A DNA stretch of 64,000 nt. It comes from Micromonospora carbonacea. Its GTDB lineage: Bacteria; Actinomycetota; Actinomycetes; Mycobacteriales; Micromonosporaceae. Each line of letters opens with the position of its first letter. Within the stretch, counting starts at the first letter, position 1. The position numbers and the translations under genes are program-made. Below the pieces are notes generated by a model. That model did not search any database and had not been told where the DNA came from. It was given only the letters and a program-made list of their open reading frames with translations. Below, piece after piece: positions 26,446 to 34,907 of the stretch. Where the stretch lies: positions 930,001 to 994,000 of the forward strand of contig NZ_JACHMZ010000001.1 in NCBI RefSeq assembly GCF_014205165.1, in the 5' to 3' direction.

Positions 26446-27219
26446 ATGCGTAAGCGGTGGTACAGCCTCGCGGCGGTCGGCGCGCTGATCGCGGCGACCC
26501 TGGTGCCGGCGACCCCGGCCATGGCCGCCCCGACCTTCAAGGTCCCCTTCCCCTGCGGCCAGTCCTGGTCCGGCCAGACCCGCTCCGACCACAGCCCGGC
26601 GTACGCCGTCGACTTCAACCGCACCGACGACCAGGGCGACCCGGTGGTCGCCAGCGCCCCCGGCACGGTCGACCGGGTGACCGACCTCGGCGGCACCAGC
26701 TACGGCAAGTACGTCCGCATCGACCACGGTGGCGGCTACACCACCTACTACGCCCACCTCAACGGCTTCAACGTCTCGGTCGGCCAGAGCGTCGGCTACG
26801 GCAAGGTGATCGGCTGGGTCGGCAGCACCGGCGGCTCCACCGGCCCGCACCTGCACTACGAGCAGCGGCTCAACGGCAACGACATCCAGGTCCGGTTCAA
26901 CGGCAACCTGGCGCTGTACTGGGGCACCAAGACGTACACCAGCGACAACAACTGCTCGTCGAGCACCGGCTCCGGCACGGTCGACACCAGCGGCACCCCG
27001 CTGACCGTCCGCTCCGGGCCGGGCACCGGGTACTCCTCGGTCGGCACGGTCGCGGACGGGACGAAGGTGACGATCCACTGCCAGACCAGCGGCACCACGG
27101 TCACCGGCACGTACGGCACCAGCTCGATCTGGGACCGGATCGGCAGCGGCCGGTACATCGCCGACGCGTACGTCTACACCGGGTACGACGGCTACATCCC
27201 GAACGTCCCGCGCTGCTGA
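26446..27219 (+). CDS. Secreted M23-family metallopeptidase with C-terminal SH3-like domain
   Basis: 257 residues. Signal peptide MRKRWYSLAAVGALIAATLV...AMAAPT. The M23 (LytM) domain shows the zinc ligands in HSPAYAVDF (HxxxxxxD form) and HLHYE, with GTVDRVTD and YYAHLNGF between. The C-terminal 80 residues resemble a bacterial SH3 domain (TPLTVRSGPGTGYSSVGTV). It probably cuts peptidoglycan cross-links outside the cell. Start ATG 26446 follows CGGAGGTGCTGG. An inverted repeat TCGAT-N8-ATCGA at 26413-26430 lies in the promoter region. Confidence 0.92.
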   Translation: MRKRWYSLAAVGALIAATLVPATPAMAAPTFKVPFPCGQSWSGQTRSDHSPAYAVDFNRTDDQGDPVVASAPGTVDRVTDLGGTSYGKYVRIDHGGGYTTYYAHLNGFNVSVGQSVGYGKVIGWVGSTGGSTGPHLHYEQRLNGNDIQVRFNGNLALYWGTKTYTSDNNCSSSTGSGTVDTSGTPLTVRSGPGTGYSSVGTVADGTKVTIHCQTSGTTVTGTYGTSSIWDRIGSGRYIADAYVYTGYDGYIPNVPRC

Positions 27220-27231
27220 GCGCTGCGCCCG

Positions 27232-27285
27232 GTTAGGAGGGGCCCCCTGTGCAACGCAATGCGTTGACAGGGGGCCCTTCCTTGC
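27232..27285. repeat. 54-bp GGGCCCTTCC repeat, copy 2, with terminator fold
   Basis: A nearly perfect hairpin: GGCCCCCTGT pairs with ACAGGGGGCC and the inner CAACGCA pairs with TGCGTTG around one base. It begins 13 bases after the M23 stop and ends just before the stop of the converging small gene. It shares length, flanking GTTAGGAGGGG and the CCCTTCCTTGC end with the copy at 11150-11203. Confidence 0.8.
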
Positions 27286-27288
27286 GCC

Positions 27289-27408
27289 TCAGTTGAGCTG
27301 CCAGATCGAGAAGTTGAGGGCGGCGACCGTCACGGCCGCGCCGAAGCCGAGCAGCGCCCACCATCCGCGCCTCCCGGTCGTGCGCCGGAGGCTGTCCGAA
27401 ACTGTCAT
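27289..27408 (-). CDS. Very small membrane protein (39 residues)
   Basis: An Arg-rich head (SLRRTTGRRG) is followed by one membrane segment (WWALLGFGAAVTVAALNFSIW) and a short tail QLN. The positive-inside layout and clean helix make it a plausible small membrane protein. No ribosome binding site is clear before ATG 27406-27408. It has no family assignment; comparison with relatives would settle it. Confidence 0.5.
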   Translation of the reverse strand: MTVSDSLRRTTGRRGWWALLGFGAAVTVAALNFSIWQLN

Positions 27409-27556
27409 GTGGGGCAGGTGCCCGGCGGTCGCCGCCGGCAAACCCCGGACGGCACGGCGCCGGGGTCGTCCTGTCCGGTGGCCCCTGTCTGGGAGGACGG
27501 GGCTCCGGCCACGACGACCCCGGCGGGTCGGTGGTGGATACGACGAAGTCGGGGGA

Positions 27557-27703
27557 TCAAGTGTTGAAGATGCTGACCCCGCCCGGGCCGACCAGGAGCC
27601 CGACGACGATGAGGACGATGCCCCACAGGATCTGCCGGCGGAACAGCGCGAGAATGCCGGCGACCACGAGTACGACTGCGAGAATCCAGAGAATCAGCTC
27701 CAT
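27557..27703 (-). CDS. Small hydrophobic membrane protein (48 residues)
   Basis: Two membrane helices separated by a basic turn (ILALFRRQILWGIVLIVVGLL), ending in GPGGVSIFNT, a tail I associate with short conserved actinobacterial membrane proteins of unknown role. Start ATG 27701-27703 overlaps the 3' end of the phosphoesterase gene by 10 bases, implying coupling. Confidence 0.75.
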   Translation of the reverse strand: MELILWILAVVLVVAGILALFRRQILWGIVLIVVGLLVGPGGVSIFNT

Positions 27704-28467
27704 GGCTGCTGAATACCCGAATGACCGATCCGGGAAACCTCTCCGGCGTCCAGGTGATCTCCCAGGTGGAAGATGCTGTACGCCTGCTTGATCACCGGGT
27801 GCGCGACGTTGCGGACCCGCACCCCGCCCGGGGTGGTGCCCCGCTCGCTGCCGGCGTGCGCGTGCCCGTGCAGGGCCAACGCGGTCGGCGCCGAGTCGAT
27901 GGCCTGCCCGAGCTGGTAGGACCCGAGGAACGGGTAGATCTCCAGCGGCTCGCCGGCCAGGGTGTCCGGCACGGGGGAGTAGTGGGTCAGCGCCACCAGC
28001 AGGTCGCAGTCCAGCCCGCGCAGGGCCGCGCCCAGCGCCTCCGCGCTCTCGTTCGTGGTGCGGACGAACGCCTTCATCTCCGGCTCGCCGAAGTCGCTGG
28101 CGCACCGCCCGGCGAAGCCGCCGCCGAAGCCCTTCACCCCGGCCACGCCGAGCCGCCCGGCGGGAAACTCCAGCACGATCCCCTCGCCCTCCAGCACCCG
28201 GATGCCGGCCTCCTCCAGCACCTTGACCACCTGCGGCACCTGATCGCACTGGTGGTCGTGGTTGCCGAGCACCGTCACCACCGGCACGCCCAGCCCGCCG
28301 AACTCGCGGGCCACGCAGCGCGCCTCGGCCTCGGTGCCGTGCCGGGTCAGGTCACCGGCGAGCAGCAGCACGTCGGCGCAGTCGGGCAGCTCGTCCAGGG
28401 CGGGCCGGAACCGGCCCACCACGTCCTCGTCCAGGTGCACGTCGCCCACGGCGGCGATCCGGATCAC
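27694..28467 (-). CDS. Calcineurin-like metallophosphoesterase
   Basis: 257 residues. The five metallophosphoesterase motifs are readable: GDVHLD, LLAGDLTRHG, VLGNHDH, a single His in LTHYS and HGHAHAG. It has no signal peptide. Likely a cytosolic phosphodiesterase or phosphatase of unknown substrate. Start GTG 28465-28467 follows GAGGGAGG. It is followed by the 48-residue membrane protein with a 10-base overlap and preceded by the BON protein gene on the same strand. Confidence 0.9.
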   Translation of the reverse strand: MIRIAAVGDVHLDEDVVGRFRPALDELPDCADVLLLAGDLTRHGTEAEARCVAREFGGLGVPVVTVLGNHDHQCDQVPQVVKVLEEAGIRVLEGEGIVLEFPAGRLGVAGVKGFGGGFAGRCASDFGEPEMKAFVRTTNESAEALGAALRGLDCDLLVALTHYSPVPDTLAGEPLEIYPFLGSYQLGQAIDSAPTALALHGHAHAGSERGTTPGGVRVRNVAHPVIKQAYSIFHLGDHLDAGEVSRIGHSGIQQPWS

Positions 28468-28480
28468 CTTCCGACCTCCC

Positions 28481-28777
28481 TCACGGCAACTGTTCGACTT
28501 CCGTGGGCGCCTGCGTGCGGATCACCCCGATGTCGCTGGTCACGGGCACGTCGGGGAAGCGCTCGGCGACCCGGCGCAGGATCTCCTCGCGCCGGTGCGG
28601 GCTCTCCACCTCGCCGTAGAGGACCAGGCCGCGTTCCCGGCGGACCACGGTGATCCCCTGCTCGGCGACGGCCGGGTCCTCGGCCAGCAGCCGGTGGATC
28701 TCGGCCTCCACGTACTCGTCGGGCGGGCCGGCGGTGACGGCGGGCGTCCCGACGGCGTTGTCACGGTGCTCGCTCAC
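28481..28777 (-). CDS. BON-domain protein
   Basis: 98 residues with one BON-like fold: VEAEIHRLLAEDPAVAEQGITVVRRERGLVLYGEVESPHRREEILRRVAERFP. BON domains often bind membranes or phospholipid, but this protein lacks a signal peptide. Start GTG 28775-28777 overlaps the upstream gene stop by four bases (GTGA). Confidence 0.78.
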   Translation of the reverse strand: MSEHRDNAVGTPAVTAGPPDEYVEAEIHRLLAEDPAVAEQGITVVRRERGLVLYGEVESPHRREEILRRVAERFPDVPVTSDIGVIRTQAPTEVEQLP

Positions 28778-29358
28778 GCGGTCTCCTTCTCCTGGGTGGC
28801 GTCGGCGTACGGCACCACGTCCAACCGGTCGAGCAGCACCAGGAACGCCTCGGCGTACGGCGAGTGCTGCGTCTCCTTGCGTACCCGTTCCCAGTCGATC
28901 TGTTCGCGCAGCGACCGGGCCAGCGGCAGCGCCCGGGCGAAGTCGCAGTAGTGCTGGGAGAAACTGAGCAGCTTGTGCACCATGAGCAGGGAGGCGGACA
29001 GCACGGGCATGTGGATCGCGTCGACCGGGCGGTCGATCGTGTCGGCGAACGTCTCCTCGGTGACCGGGGTCTCGATCGGTCGGTGGATCAGGTCCACCAT
29101 CCGGCCGTCGTCGTAGACCTTCACCAGCCAGTCCTCGGGCGGGCGCTCGGCGTCGAAGCCCGCCTCGACCAGCGCCTCCAGCGCCCGGTCCACGTCCTCG
29201 CCCCGGATCAGGAAGTCGACGTCGTGCTCGCTGGAGTGCCCGCCGTGGGCGTACACCGCGAAGCTGCCGCCGAGGGCGAACGGGATCTCGGACTGTTTGA
29301 GCACGGCGGCGACCTTCTTCAGCGTGTGCACCAGGGTCTCGTCCCCGCGCTCGGCCAT
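28774..29358 (-). CDS. Nucleotidyltransferase-fold protein (MNT/AbiEii-like)
   Basis: 194 residues. GGSFAVYAHGGHSSEHDVDFLI gives the GG(S)-x-DxD signature of minimal nucleotidyltransferases; VDLIHRPI supplies a third acidic residue. The family includes AbiEii-type toxins and antibiotic nucleotidyltransferases, but there is no AbiEi-like antitoxin or HEPN partner next to it. The neighbours are a BON protein and a phosphoesterase, arguing for housekeeping. Start ATG 29356-29358 follows GGGAGAGCC. Confidence 0.78.
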   Translation of the reverse strand: MAERGDETLVHTLKKVAAVLKQSEIPFALGGSFAVYAHGGHSSEHDVDFLIRGEDVDRALEALVEAGFDAERPPEDWLVKVYDDGRMVDLIHRPIETPVTEETFADTIDRPVDAIHMPVLSASLLMVHKLLSFSQHYCDFARALPLARSLREQIDWERVRKETQHSPYAEAFLVLLDRLDVVPYADATQEKETA

Positions 29359-29513
29359 GTGGCTCTCCCGTCGGTCGTGTCGTGGACAGGCGGATTCGAT
29401 TTGCGTACCCGGCATTCCGTTCGCCCACACCTGAGCGCCGCCTCCCGGGGTGCGAACCGGCCGCAAAGGGACGAAGAACCGGAGGTGAGCGTGGGTCCGA
29501 TAGTCTGGGGAGG

Positions 29514-30326
29514 GTGGCCAGATCACTGCGGGACCGGCGGGGCGGGGCCCGACTGCGCGCCGTCGCCCTGATCGGCATCGACGGGTCGGGCAAGACCACC
29601 CAGGCCCACCACCTCGCCGAGGCGCTGACCGCCGCCGGCCGCCCCGCGACCTACCACCGCAACGCCGGTGGCCGGCGCTGGCTCGGCCGCGTCGCCCAGC
29701 GGTTCGGCCGTCCCGACGCCGAGCGCCTGGTCGGCCGGCGCGGCCTGCTCGCCGTCGAGTCCGTGCTGCGCTGGCTGGCGATCGCGGCGGCGCTGCTGAG
29801 CTGCCTCGTCACCGGCCGCACTGCCGTCATGGACCGCTATTCCGCCTGCCAGTACGCCAGCATCCGGGCGCACGGCGGGCAGCGCTGGGAGCGGCTGGCC
29901 CGGGTCGGGTACCGCCTCTTCCCGCCGCCGCAGGTCACCTTCCTCCTCGCGGTCGACCCCGCCGAGGCGTACCAGCGCATCGAGCGGCGCGGCACCGACC
30001 ACGAGACGATGGGTTGGCTGACCGCCGCCGACCGGGCGTACCGCACGCTGCCGGAGTTCCCCAGCTTCGTGGTGGTCGACGCCGGCCGGCCGCCCGAGGA
30101 GGTGTCCCGGCAGATCCGGGCCCACCTGGCCGCCTGGCTGCCGGCCCAGGGCGTCACGTCCGCCGGGGCCGCCGCCCCGGCCGGGCCGTCGCCGGCCGAG
30201 CCCGCCCCGGCCGCCCCGCCGGCCCAGCCCGCCCCGCCGGCCCCGGCCGGCGCGCCCGGTGCGGTGGCGCTCCCCGTCGACGATGCCGGCCGGGGGCCGG
30301 GGCTGCTCGTGGCGGGTCAGGCCTGA
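29514..30326 (+). CDS. Thymidylate-kinase-like P-loop kinase with disordered tail
   Basis: 270 residues. P-loop GIDGSGKTT near residue 21, DR motif in VMDRYSACQYA, and a C-terminal core strand FVVVDAGRPPEEV, all as in thymidylate kinases; the LID region is atypical. The final 60 residues are Ala/Pro-rich. The substrate is not certain because many such actinobacterial paralogues are not true Tmk. Start GTG 29514 has no ribosome binding site at the right distance, but TAGTCT lies seven bases upstream, fitting a leaderless message. Confidence 0.78.
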   Translation: MARSLRDRRGGARLRAVALIGIDGSGKTTQAHHLAEALTAAGRPATYHRNAGGRRWLGRVAQRFGRPDAERLVGRRGLLAVESVLRWLAIAAALLSCLVTGRTAVMDRYSACQYASIRAHGGQRWERLARVGYRLFPPPQVTFLLAVDPAEAYQRIERRGTDHETMGWLTAADRAYRTLPEFPSFVVVDAGRPPEEVSRQIRAHLAAWLPAQGVTSAGAAAPAGPSPAEPAPAAPPAQPAPPAPAGAPGAVALPVDDAGRGPGLLVAGQA

Positions 30327-30514
30327 CGTAGGCCGCCCGGCCCACCCCGGATGCCCCACCGAAGGACGCCGCCGCCCGGACGGCGGTCGCCCGCCCCCGT
30401 CCAGCACGGGGCGGGGCCCCTCCGGGGGAAGCGCCGGGGGCGGCGGAAATGACAGCCTTTTCGCAACACTCGTGAACGTCCGGAGTACTTTTTTCCCGAT
30501 ACGTGGAGACATGG

Positions 30515-30546
30515 TTGACGCTTGCGCCTGGTGAAAGTAAGTTTCA
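30515..30546 (+). promoter_or_regulatory. murRQ promoter with overlapping palindrome
   Basis: -35 TTGACG (30515-30520), 17-base spacer, -10 TAAGTT (30538-30543), then only six bases to the GTG start, so the transcript should be leaderless. The palindrome TGAAA-N5-TTTCA (30532-30546) covers the -10 box and is the likely autoregulatory site of the RpiR-type repressor. Confidence 0.65.
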
Positions 30547-30549
30547 TCC

Positions 30550-31464
30550 GTGGCGAAGAGTCCGAAGATTTCTGCGAGTCACGAGCCGGGTGGGTTGATC
30601 GTCCACATCAGCGGCCTGCTCCCCTCGCTGTCGCCCGCCGAGCAGCGGGTGGCCCGGCTGGTGGTCGCCGACCCGGCGGACGCCGCCCGGCGCACCATCA
30701 CCGACCTCGCCACCGCCGCCGAGACGTCCGAGGCGACCGTCATCCGGTTCTGCCGCTCGGTCGGCATGGACGGCTACCCGCAGCTGCGCATCCGGCTCGC
30801 CGCCGAGGCCGCCCGCCGGGTCGAGCCACCCGACGCCCGGGTCGTCGGCGGCGACATCCCGCCCGGGGCGGACCTGGCCCAGATCATCGCCACCATCGCG
30901 TTCAACGACGCCCGCGCCGTGGAGGAGACGGCCGAGCAGCTCGACCCCGCCGTCTGCGAGCAGGTCGTCGAGGCGATCGTCGGCGCGGGCCGGATCGAGG
31001 TCTACGGCGCGGGGGCCAGCGGCTTCGTCGCCTCGGACTTCCAGCAGAAGCTGCACCGCATCGGCCGCATGGCGTTCTACTTCCCCGACGTGCACACCGC
31101 CCTCACCTCGGCCGCGCTGCTCGCCAAGGACGACGTGGCCGTGGGCATCTCGCACAGCGGCACCACGGCCGACGTGATCGAGGTGCTGGAGCAGGCCCGC
31201 GCCCGGGGGGCCAGCACGGTGGCGCTGACCAACTTCCCCCGCTCGCCGATCACCGACGTCGCCGACTTCGTGCTCACCACGGCGGCCCGCGAGACGACGT
31301 ACCGTTCGGGCGCGATGGCCAGCCGGCTGGCCCAGCTCACCGTGGTCGACTGCCTCTTCGTCGGGGTGGCCGCCCGCAACCGCGCGCGGGCCCGCCGGGC
31401 GCTGGAGGTCACCGCCGACGCGGTGCGGACCCGGCGGGTCGGCCCCGGCCGGAGGCGGGGATGA
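30550..31464 (+). CDS. murR: MurR/RpiR-family transcriptional regulator
   Basis: 304 residues. N-terminal RpiR-type helix-turn-helix (LSPAEQRVARLV, TITDLATAAETSEATVIRFCRSVGMDGYPQLRI) and C-terminal SIS sugar-phosphate domain (VYGAGASGFVASDFQQKLHRIG, VGISHSGTTADVIEVLEQA). It precedes and overlaps murQ, so the ligand is probably N-acetylmuramic acid 6-phosphate. It is expected to repress its own operon through the palindrome covering the promoter. Confidence 0.9.
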   Translation: MAKSPKISASHEPGGLIVHISGLLPSLSPAEQRVARLVVADPADAARRTITDLATAAETSEATVIRFCRSVGMDGYPQLRIRLAAEAARRVEPPDARVVGGDIPPGADLAQIIATIAFNDARAVEETAEQLDPAVCEQVVEAIVGAGRIEVYGAGASGFVASDFQQKLHRIGRMAFYFPDVHTALTSAALLAKDDVAVGISHSGTTADVIEVLEQARARGASTVALTNFPRSPITDVADFVLTTAARETTYRSGAMASRLAQLTVVDCLFVGVAARNRARARRALEVTADAVRTRRVGPGRRRG

Positions 31465-32414
31465 CGGCCGGGCGCGTCGAGCCCGGGGAGGTCGCGGCGG
31501 TCCCCGCTCGCCCGGTGGTCCGGGTGGGCGCGCCCACCGAGCGGCGCAACCCGCGCAGCGTCGACCTCGACCTGATGTCCACCCGGGACGTGCTCACCGT
31601 GATCAACGAGGCGGACCGGCGGGTGCCGGCCGCCGTCGCGGCGGTCCTCGACGAGATCGCCGCCACCGTCGACCTCGCGGTCGCCGCGCTGCGCGGCGGG
31701 CACCGGGTGCACTACTTCGGCGCCGGGACCTCCGGCCGCCTCGGGGTGCTGGACGCCGCCGAGCTGGCCCCCACCTTCAACTCGCCCCGGCACTGGTTCT
31801 GCGCCCACCTCGCCGGCGGCCCGGAGGCGATGTGGCGGGCCGTCGAGGACGCCGAGGACGACCACCGGGGCGGGGCCGCCGAGGCGGCCGACTGCGTCGG
31901 CGAGGGCGACCTGGTGGTCGGGCTGGCCGCCAGCGGGCGCACCCCGTACGTGCTCGGTGCGCTCGCCGCCTCCCGGGCCCAGGGGGCCTCGACGGTGCTG
32001 CTCTGCGCCAATCCGGAGGCCGAGGCCGCCGGGTCGGTCGACGTCTTCATCGGGGTCGACACCGGCCCCGAGGTGGTGACCGGCTCGACCCGGATGAAGG
32101 CGGGCACCGCGCAGAAGCTGGTGCTCAACACGTTCTCCACGGCCGTCATGGTGCGGCTGGGCCGGGTCTACTCGAACCTCATGATCGACATGGTGGCCAC
32201 CAACGCCAAGCTGCGTGGCCGGATGATCTCGATCCTGGTGGACGCCACGGGCTGCGCCGAGGAGGTCTGCCGGCGGGCCCTGCACGAGGCCGACGGCGAC
32301 CTCAAGACCGCTCTGGTGTCGCTCGTCTCCGGCGCCGAGGTCCCCGCCGCCCGGGCCGCCCTGGCCCGCGCGGCCCACCAGGTCAGGGGCGCGCTCGACC
32401 TGCTCGCCTCCTGA
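31461..32414 (+). CDS. murQ: N-acetylmuramic acid 6-phosphate etherase
   Basis: 317 residues. It cleaves the lactyl ether of MurNAc-6-P to give GlcNAc-6-P and D-lactate during peptidoglycan recycling. Family signatures: TERRNPRSVDLD, YFGAGTSGRLGVLDAAELAPTF, VVGLAASGRTPYVLGAL, and TGSTRMKAGTAQKLVLNTFST. Start ATG 31461 overlaps the murR stop (ATGA), giving translational coupling. No MurNAc kinase or PTS gene is in the window. Confidence 0.96.
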   Translation: MTAGRVEPGEVAAVPARPVVRVGAPTERRNPRSVDLDLMSTRDVLTVINEADRRVPAAVAAVLDEIAATVDLAVAALRGGHRVHYFGAGTSGRLGVLDAAELAPTFNSPRHWFCAHLAGGPEAMWRAVEDAEDDHRGGAAEAADCVGEGDLVVGLAASGRTPYVLGALAASRAQGASTVLLCANPEAEAAGSVDVFIGVDTGPEVVTGSTRMKAGTAQKLVLNTFSTAVMVRLGRVYSNLMIDMVATNAKLRGRMISILVDATGCAEEVCRRALHEADGDLKTALVSLVSGAEVPAARAALARAAHQVRGALDLLAS

Positions 32415-32840
32415 GTGGCCCGGCGTGGGCCGTGACGGTGGTCACCAACGTCCGACGGCGGGACTTACCACACGGCACGGATTGTTCAACCGGGTCGAGG
32501 GTATTCCGCATCCGTGGATGAACCGACCGGTCCGCCGCCGCGTATCAGCCGGTGACCAGGATCGCAGCACGACGGTGACGCGGGTCGCTGTGCGCCCCGG
32601 GATGGCGATGGTGCCATGCCAGGGGCGGGCGCGTTCCGTCGATCCGCCGACCCGTCGGTGGCGCCGACGGCGAGCCACTTTTCGGGGTGCTGACAGCAAA
32701 CATGGACCGGGCTCTCAGCTACTACTCAGGCATTCGTGACACTTTCGACTCACGACATGGAATCCCCGACGCGTCTCAACTGTTGTGCAGGTGTCAGGTC
32801 AGCACCGGAGGGCACAGACGGGAGTTACGGGGGAGGGCTG
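32415..32840 (+). other. 426-base promoter region of the sigma factor gene
   Basis: No gene is supported. A longer in-frame extension of the sigma factor to 32736 exists but lacks a ribosome binding site, whereas GGGGGAGGG precedes 32841. The stretch has less extreme G+C than its surroundings, as expected for a regulated promoter. No terminator is evident after murQ. Confidence 0.4.
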
Positions 32841-33842
32841 ATGGACGTGGGGATGGCAAGGAACCGGGCAACCGGCGCGAGCGAGGGGACCGTGGGCAAC
32901 GTGGACAAGAACATCGGCATGCGAACCGACGAGGTGGCCGAGGAGCGCGACCTCGTCGGAGTCTACCTTCACGAGATCTCCCGGACGCCACTGCTGGACG
33001 CCGCCACCGAGGTCGACCTCTCCAAGTCGATCGAGGCCGGGCTGTACGCCGAGCACCTGCTCGAGACGGACCGCGTTCCCGCCGGTGTCGCCCGGGACGA
33101 CCTGGCGCGGGTGGTCGCCGAGGGGGAGCGGGCGAAGGACCTCTTCATCCGCGCCAACCTGCGGCTGGTCGTCTCCATCGCCCGGCGCTACGTGCGCTCG
33201 GGCATGCCCATGCTCGACCTGATCCAGGAGGGCAACACCGGCCTGGTCCGGGCGGTCGAGAAGTTCGACTACGAGCGCGGCTTCAAGTTCTCCACCTACG
33301 CGACCTGGTGGATCCGCCAGGCGATCAGCCGGGCGATCGCCCAGCAGGAGCGCACCGTGCGGCTGCCGGTGCACCTGGTGGAGGACGTCAACCGGATGCG
33401 CAACGTCGCCCGGCAGCTCACCCGCGAGCTGGGCAGCGACCCGGAGCCCGAGCAGATCGCGGCGGCCCTCGGCGTCACCGTCGAGCGGGTCAACGAGCTG
33501 GTGCGCTGGTCGCAGGACACCGTGTCGCTCGACACGCCGGTCGGCGACGACGGCGACACCAACCTCGGCGACCTGGTCGCCGACAGCGACGCCCCGTCGC
33601 CGGAGGACATCGTCCTCACCGGCCTGGAGCGGCAGCGCATCGAGGGCCTGCTCAACCACCTCGACGACCGGTCGGCCGGCATCATGCGGGCCCGCTACGG
33701 CCTGGAGGACGGGCGGGAGCACTCGCTGACCGAGGTCGCCTCGCGGTTCTCGCTGTCGCGGGAGCGGATCCGGCAGCTGGAGATCCAGGCGCTGGGCCGG
33801 CTGCGCGAGCTGGCCCGGGCCGAGGGGCTACAGGCCGCCTGA
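32841..33842 (+). CDS. RNA polymerase sigma factor, sigma-70 family, group 2
   Basis: 333 residues without the long acidic N-terminus of the principal sigma factor. Region 1.2 (DLVGVYLHEISRTPLLDAATEVDL), regions 2.1-2.4 (LFIRANLRLVVSIARRY, DLIQEGNTGLVRAVEKFDYERGFKFSTYATWWIRQAI), region 3 (RLPVHLVEDVNRM) and region 4.2 (TEVASRFSLSRERIRQLEIQAL) are complete. It resembles SigB of mycobacteria and the non-essential Hrd factors of streptomycetes. Start ATG 32841 is preceded by GGGGGAGGG. It ends in a strong bidirectional terminator. Confidence 0.93.
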   Translation: MDVGMARNRATGASEGTVGNVDKNIGMRTDEVAEERDLVGVYLHEISRTPLLDAATEVDLSKSIEAGLYAEHLLETDRVPAGVARDDLARVVAEGERAKDLFIRANLRLVVSIARRYVRSGMPMLDLIQEGNTGLVRAVEKFDYERGFKFSTYATWWIRQAISRAIAQQERTVRLPVHLVEDVNRMRNVARQLTRELGSDPEPEQIAAALGVTVERVNELVRWSQDTVSLDTPVGDDGDTNLGDLVADSDAPSPEDIVLTGLERQRIEGLLNHLDDRSAGIMRARYGLEDGREHSLTEVASRFSLSRERIRQLEIQALGRLRELARAEGLQAA

Positions 33843-33854
33843 GCTGGTAGTAAT

Positions 33855-33903
33855 GACGGCGAACGGCCGGCGTCCGATAGGGGGACGCCGGCCGTTCGCC
33901 GTC
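33855..33903. terminator. Bidirectional terminator between sigma and NlpC genes
   Basis: Perfect 21-bp arms 33855-33875 and 33883-33903 (GACGGCGAACGGCCGGCGTC...) with a seven-base loop, 13 bases after the sigma stop and 15 bases from the converging stop. It serves both convergent genes. Confidence 0.8.
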
Positions 33904-33917
33904 ACACGGGGAGCGGG

Positions 33918-34907
33918 TCAGCGGACCCGGCCGTACCCGTAGGGCGGCATCAGGGCCAGGGCCCGCTTCTCCACGTTCCGGCCGAAGGTCGGCGCGTGGA
34001 TCACCTGGCCGTCGCCGACGTAGATGGCCACGTGGCCGAGGCTGTTGTAGAAGACGAGGTCGCCCGGGCGCAGCTCGCTGCGGCTGATGTGGCTGACCAC
34101 GCCCCACTGCATCCGCGTGTTGTGCGGCAGGGACTTGCCGGCCGCCCGCCAGGCGGCGGAGGTGAGGCCCGAGCAGTCGTACCCGTTCGGGCCGTCGGCG
34201 GCCCAGACGTAGGGCTTGCCGAGCGCGCCGTACGCGTACCGCACGGCCGCGCCGGCCCGGCCCGAGACGGCCGGGGCCTTCTCGCCGGAGCCGGACTTCC
34301 CGCCCGAGCGCGCCTTCGGCGGGGTGGGCTCGGTGGCCCGCCCGTACGCCTGCCGGCGCATCTCGTACAGCTCGGCGAGGTCCTTCTCGATCCGCTTGCG
34401 GCTGGCGGTGAGCTGCTTCGCCTGCGCGGCCTGCTTCGCCAGCGTCGCGTCCAGCCGCCCCTTCTGGTCGAGCAGCTGGCGCTGGTTCTCGGTGTAGCCG
34501 GCGATCCGCTGCTGGCGCTGCCGGCTGAGCTGGTCGAGCGTGTCGAGCCGGTCCAGCAGGGTGCTCGGCCCGCCGGGGCTCAGCAGCGCGTTGGCGGCGT
34601 CCAGCCGGCCCGACTTGTACGCGGTGACGGCGATCGTGCCGACGTCCGCCCGGCTCTGCGCGGTCTGCTCCTCCAGCGGCCCGATCCGGGCCGCGAGCTT
34701 CGCCGCGGTGGCCTTGTTCGCCTTGATGTCCTCGGCGAGCTTGTTGTAGGACTCGACGACCCGTTCCAGCTCGGTCGAGGACTTCTCGATCCGCCGCGTC
34801 AGCTCGGCGGGGGTCGGCTCGGCCCGAGCCACCGCCGCCGGGGCGATCAGCGCGGCCACGAGGCCGGCCGTCACCAGTGCGCGCAGCGAATTTCTGAGGG
34901 ACGACAA
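33918..34907 (-). CDS. Secreted NlpC/P60 (C40) peptidoglycan hydrolase with coiled coil
   Basis: About 329 residues. Signal peptide (LRALVTAGLVAALIAPAAVARA), a long coiled coil at about 35-190 (TRRIEKSSTELERVVESYNKLAEDIKANK), and a C-terminal NlpC/P60 domain with the catalytic Cys in GPNGYDCSGLTSAAW, the His in SLGHVAIYVGDG and a polar third residue in VIHAPT. It resembles RipA/RipC-like endopeptidases acting in cell separation. The start is uncertain; TTG 34905-34907 is chosen because it directly precedes the signal peptide and follows GGAGAGGAG at about ten bases. A longer N-terminus is in frame. Confidence 0.88.
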   Translation of the reverse strand: MSSLRNSLRALVTAGLVAALIAPAAVARAEPTPAELTRRIEKSSTELERVVESYNKLAEDIKANKATAAKLAARIGPLEEQTAQSRADVGTIAVTAYKSGRLDAANALLSPGGPSTLLDRLDTLDQLSRQRQQRIAGYTENQRQLLDQKGRLDATLAKQAAQAKQLTASRKRIEKDLAELYEMRRQAYGRATEPTPPKARSGGKSGSGEKAPAVSGRAGAAVRYAYGALGKPYVWAADGPNGYDCSGLTSAAWRAAGKSLPHNTRMQWGVVSHISRSELRPGDLVFYNSLGHVAIYVGDGQVIHAPTFGRNVEKRALALMPPYGYGRVR

